Origin: Thermoprotei archaeon
GTDB lineage: Archaea; Thermoproteota; Thermoprotei; QMSL01; B3-G16
Reading direction: 5' to 3'
NCBI GenBank assembly: GCA_021162845.1
Contig: JAGGXX010000067.1
Location: 1-64,000, forward strand
DNA length: 64,000 nucleotides
A program made the position numbers and the translations under genes. The notes beneath the pieces were generated by a model that was not told where the DNA came from, ran no database searches, and saw only the letters and a program-made list of their open reading frames with translations. The stretch's first letter is position 1. Each line of letters begins with the position of its first letter. Below are positions 61,118-64,000 of this stretch, piece after piece.

Positions 61118-61786
61118 TTAGTACACCCTTGTGCCCCTACTTCTCGGAGTATAGCCCAGATCAGGCCTTCTTTGAATGATCTCTCCGTCGGGCTCTAACT
61201 CGGCGAAGATTTCAGCCTGAAACTTATATATCTTGACGTCTGGAAGCATCCACGCATCGGGGGGAAGACCCGCCTTGATACAAGCCTCTGAGAGAAATTC
61301 TTCCGATGACCATCCCCACTCCACAGCTACCTGAGGCAATAATAGGCCTCGAGCGTATCCGGACTCTACAAGGAGACCATCCGTCCCCACCTGTATATTT
61401 TCCAGGTATTCCCGAGGATCCTTGACCTTCATTAGCTGGAGAGGGGTCAGGACGCTAACCTCGAAGACCACCTGCTTTAATTCCTGAGGTATGAGTTGAG
61501 GGAAACGAGGATCCTCAGTAGCAGCACTTATAGCCGCAGTTATGGTAGCCTCAGCTAAAGGTAAGACAGGCTCGGGAAAGCCTATACATCCCCTCAGCAC
61601 TCTTCGACGTACGCCAGTCCTTTGATCCAACATGAGCTTCTCTATGGTTACGAATACGCCTCGCTTCTCCTGTAGTTTCTTGGGTATATCGCGGGGAGCA
61701 CGTATCTTCCTTCCTTCGAGTAGAAAGACCGTTACCGCCCTCCTAGCTAGCCTGACCAGGAGTGTTCCCTCTTCAAGTGAGAGCAT
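61118..61786 (-). CDS. AMMECR1-domain protein
   Basis: The 222-residue protein has the AMMECR1 signature LRGCIGFPEP and the preceding RGVFVTIEKL, then ATITAAISAATEDPRFPQL and VFEVSVLTPLQLM. This conserved archaeal and eukaryotic domain has no settled biochemical role. It is arranged head to tail with the Mut7-C and glycosyltransferase genes on the same strand. Confidence 0.9.
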   Translation of the reverse strand: MLSLEEGTLLVRLARRAVTVFLLEGRKIRAPRDIPKKLQEKRGVFVTIEKLMLDQRTGVRRRVLRGCIGFPEPVLPLAEATITAAISAATEDPRFPQLIPQELKQVVFEVSVLTPLQLMKVKDPREYLENIQVGTDGLLVESGYARGLLLPQVAVEWGWSSEEFLSEACIKAGLPPDAWMLPDVKIYKFQAEIFAELEPDGEIIQRRPDLGYTPRSRGTRVY

Positions 61787-61822
61787 CGGAAGAACCTCCC
61801 TCGTCTCAGATATATCTGCGGC

Positions 61823-62302
61823 TTACTCTTTAAGCTTTAATAGCCTTTTCGCTTCCGTCAACCTCCTGTTTATGTCGATGAAGTGCTTACCCTTCCAATA
61901 GACGTGTCCACAACGTCTACAGACCCAATAGATGGGCGCTTTAATGGGAGGGCGCCATGTCGTCAGGATGGATGAGGGATCTCTAACAAGTGTAAGGGGG
62001 TAATTACATAAGGGACATCGTGTCCTCAAGGGATCAAAGTCTAGCTTGAAGCCATAACGCAAGGAGAGTACGGCTAATAGTTCCTCTAACCTTGTTAGAT
62101 TGAGGAATTCGACCTTAAGAAAACATTTCCTAGCCCGTGAGGCCAGTTCATGATCACAGGTTAATATTATGCGATCCTCACGCTCGGCTATGGCAATTAT
62201 CTCATCATCAGTAAAGTTCTCTGAGTAAAGAGTATCGACGCCCAATATCCGTAGCCATCTAGCTAGCTTGCCCAGCATGGAGTCGGCTATGAACTTTACC
62301 AC
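61823..62302 (-). CDS. Mut7-C RNase domain protein with zinc ribbon
   Basis: The 159-residue protein has the PIN-like Mut7-C fold: Asp 7 in FIADSMLGKLARWLRILG, then FTDDEIIAIAEREDRIILTCDHELA with further acidic residues, and a C-terminal zinc ribbon (CPLC, CRRC). Family members are predicted RNA-cleaving nucleases. It is encoded next to the RqcH gene, on the same strand 61 bp downstream, so it could take part in clearing mRNA or tRNA during ribosome rescue. The start is GTG. Confidence 0.85.
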   Translation of the reverse strand: MVKFIADSMLGKLARWLRILGVDTLYSENFTDDEIIAIAEREDRIILTCDHELASRARKCFLKVEFLNLTRLEELLAVLSLRYGFKLDFDPLRTRCPLCNYPLTLVRDPSSILTTWRPPIKAPIYWVCRRCGHVYWKGKHFIDINRRLTEAKRLLKLKE

Positions 62303-62363
62303 GAATACATCCCTGATTCTTCATTGAAGAGAGCTCTGAAATATTTTCCGGAAGGATCGCGCA

Positions 62364-64000
62364 TCAGGGGGATCGTTCTTCTTGGGTCTCACTATGGGAT
62401 CCGATACGCATTATTCTAGCACGTCCAGGAGGTAGTAAGCGCTCTATCTCCTCAACAGGTAATCTGCGTAAGTAGGCTTCGAAATCATCAACACCGCATT
62501 TCTTAATCAGAATATCCTTGATCTTTTGTGATACCTTCCGCTTTTCAATGCCCCCTGGCATCAGCTCGATCCATATAAGGCACTCGTGCCGGGAGGTAAG
62601 CGCAGAAGCACACATGAGCTTGGGGAGGCCATTTAGATCTAGTAATAAGACCTTGACTTTAAGTGGGACGTTTCTGAGATAGTTCCTCTTGCCACGCACC
62701 ATGAATGCTCCACGAGGAAGGTATTCACCCGAAGGAGGGGACTTGGATACTTGATGACCGTATACCCAGTATACATCAATGGAAGAAAGCCCTTCACGCC
62801 AGGCTCTTGAGAAGGATGCAGCAAACTGAGCGGCTTCCTGTATGTCGCTTTCCTTAATGGAAGCCCTGTCCGCTAGGGGTACAACGACAGGGCCACCGTA
62901 AATATCAGCATGAAAGAACAGGTAATCATCACGGAGATAGCGCTTAACGAGTAAATCGTTTTGCCTGGAATCCCGCCCCCCGATGACTAATACATCATTT
63001 GAAGTCCGGAACCAATAGAAGCGCTCATACCATTCGCGTCGCTGAATGAACCTTGGTTTGAGCCTCGTTACTGAGGGGCTTTCTTGCCCTATCTTCAGGA
63101 GCTTAAGCTTCTCGGCTTCTATTAACTCGGCCATGCGTTTTGCCTTTCTAGCTAGATTTTTAGCTAGGTTATAGTATCTCTCGGCGTTTTGAGCAGGGGA
63201 GAGACGTAAGTCTAACGGAATTTCCTTATCACCTACCTTCACGATGATCGTAGCCTTATGTGGCTCTATGGAGGATATGTACCGCGCTAGGCTAGGATGA
63301 CTAGCTTGAATAGCTCCCAGAGCTAAGTCCCAGCTACCAAGCTTCTCCCTAAACTCCTTCAGCGTTTTAATTAGAGCCTCTATTAAGGGTAGGTTCGCGT
63401 ATAAGCTATCCGCTAGATCCCTATAGCGCTTGCTCTCCATAAGGCGTTGATTCATGAGCTCTTTATGCTGGGCTATCCTCCTCTCAAGCTTTAAGAGCTC
63501 GGTTGATGTGCTCTTCCTCAGCTCAAGGGAATCCAGCTCCTTTATAAGAAAGCTAAAGTACTCATCAACCGCTTCATTAAATGATTTGAATGGTATTAAG
63601 GTCATGTGCTCGAGGTGTTTGAGCCTAAGCGGGTATACGCCGACGTATCCCTCCTCACGCTTAACTATGCATGGTTCCTTAGATCCTTGAGCTAGAGACT
63701 CGTAGATCTCTCTAAAGCTACGGAGAAGATCTCTTACTTCATCAGGAGATATCCCCCTAATGGGCCTATCTTTCGGTATTTTCGTGAGAAAACAGATCTC
63801 CTCAGCGATTTCCGGAGGTATGCCTAATCTGGTCACGAGATTCCTAACTAAGCTGCCTTTTGACTTAGAGAACATCGATAACACGTCAGTGATAGGAGCT
63901 TCAAGCGGGTTAAGCGTGTTCCTAGGTGGGTAAACGTAATGCTCTCCTCTGACTATAGCCCTATCCCTCATGCGCTTATAACGTAGTGCCTGAAGTATCC
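62364..64000 (-). CDS. rqcH: RqcH/NEMF (NFACT) ribosome quality control protein, partial
   Basis: The C-terminal NFACT-R domain is clear: FYWFRTSNDVLVIGGRDSRQ, LRDDYLFFHADIYGGPVVV and the following basic segment. The coiled-coil (CC-M) region lies before it, and an NFACT-N-like end (VRGEHYVYPP) is at the right edge. The reading frame is open through 64000 (ILQALRYKR precedes the first ATG at 63971), so about 100 or more N-terminal residues lie outside the window. The protein binds 60S/50S subunits with stalled chains and adds alanine tails. Confidence 0.9.
   Translation of the reverse strand, partial: ILQALRYKRMRDRAIVRGEHYVYPPRNTLNPLEAPITDVLSMFSKSKGSLVRNLVTRLGIPPEIAEEICFLTKIPKDRPIRGISPDEVRDLLRSFREIYESLAQGSKEPCIVKREEGYVGVYPLRLKHLEHMTLIPFKSFNEAVDEYFSFLIKELDSLELRKSTSTELLKLERRIAQHKELMNQRLMESKRYRDLADSLYANLPLIEALIKTLKEFREKLGSWDLALGAIQASHPSLARYISSIEPHKATIIVKVGDKEIPLDLRLSPAQNAERYYNLAKNLARKAKRMAELIEAEKLKLLKIGQESPSVTRLKPRFIQRREWYERFYWFRTSNDVLVIGGRDSRQNDLLVKRYLRDDYLFFHADIYGGPVVVPLADRASIKESDIQEAAQFAASFSRAWREGLSSIDVYWVYGHQVSKSPPSGEYLPRGAFMVRGKRNYLRNVPLKVKVLLLDLNGLPKLMCASALTSRHECLIWIELMPGGIEKRKVSQKIKDILIKKCGVDDFEAYLRRLPVEEIERLLPPGRARIMRIGSHSETQEERSP

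Noticed and set aside
1-64000. CRISPR array or insertion sequence
   Set aside because: No run of regularly spaced direct repeats and no transposase frame was seen; the inverted repeats at 26.2-26.6 kb are the only element-like structure.

Overview
This window looks like chromosome of a thermophilic archaeon of the Thermoproteota/TACK group. The evidence is archaeal-type ThrRS, LeuRS, TrpRS and PheST, a TIP49 (RuvBL-like) ATPase, ribosomal proteins S25e and L35Ae, an archaeal ATP-dependent DNA ligase, an intron-containing tRNA-Tyr, box C/D-like sRNAs, frequent GTG/TTG starts and A/T-rich TATA boxes about 22-26 bp ahead of several start codons (leaderless transcripts). Genus cannot be fixed from sequence alone. 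I see no rRNA, no CRISPR array and no intact insertion sequence.

Layout. 1-7.6 kb: two membrane-anchored extracytoplasmic proteins at the edge, NAD synthetase, a double winged-helix protein, phosphoglucosamine mutase, and a MoxR ATPase/VWA pair. 7.2-13.9 kb (minus strand): a type IV pilus-like machine with four small pseudopilin-like proteins, a TadC/ArlJ-like membrane platform and a TadA/ArlI-like ATPase whose Walker A loop is split by a 365-residue intein. 14-21.7 kb: information-processing and nucleotide genes (CYTH protein, DNA ligase, PRPP synthetase, ThrRS) plus candidate C/D sRNAs. 22-25.7 kb: hydantoinase A/B pair. 26.1-26.6 kb: a gene-free stretch with a 146-nt imperfect hairpin and further inverted repeats. 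26.6-36.7 kb: LbH acyltransferase, TrpRS, a Yip1-like protein, a wHTH-CARF-like regulator, tRNA-Tyr, cis-prenyltransferase, GlmU-like nucleotidyltransferase, PheT/PheS and an AbrB protein. 36.9-41.1 kb: RNA cyclic phosphodiesterase and an ECF transporter with a DUF4430-like secreted partner. 41.1-50.3 kb: amidohydrolase, Nudix, glycerate kinase, transglutaminase-like protein, DMT permease, DUF72, PGI/PMI, site-2 protease. 50.4-64 kb: TIP49 beside a C/D sRNA candidate, LeuRS, two DUF2258-like paralogues, PqqD-like protein, S25e, PPP phosphatase, L35Ae, glycosyltransferase, AMMECR1, Mut7-C nuclease and the 3' part of an RqcH/NEMF gene that runs off the right edge.

How the genes work together. 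PGI/PMI, GlmM and the GlmU-like enzyme could supply most steps to UDP-GlcNAc. UppS supplies the polyprenyl lipid carrier. The ECF genes form a divergent uptake unit. The pilus-like genes form one or two transcription units and probably build a cell-surface filament or secretion device. The right end (RqcH, Mut7-C, AMMECR1, L35Ae, S25e) is translation-linked. The least explained parts are the sRNA candidates, the 26.2-kb structured region, the pilus-like cluster and the wHTH-CARF protein.
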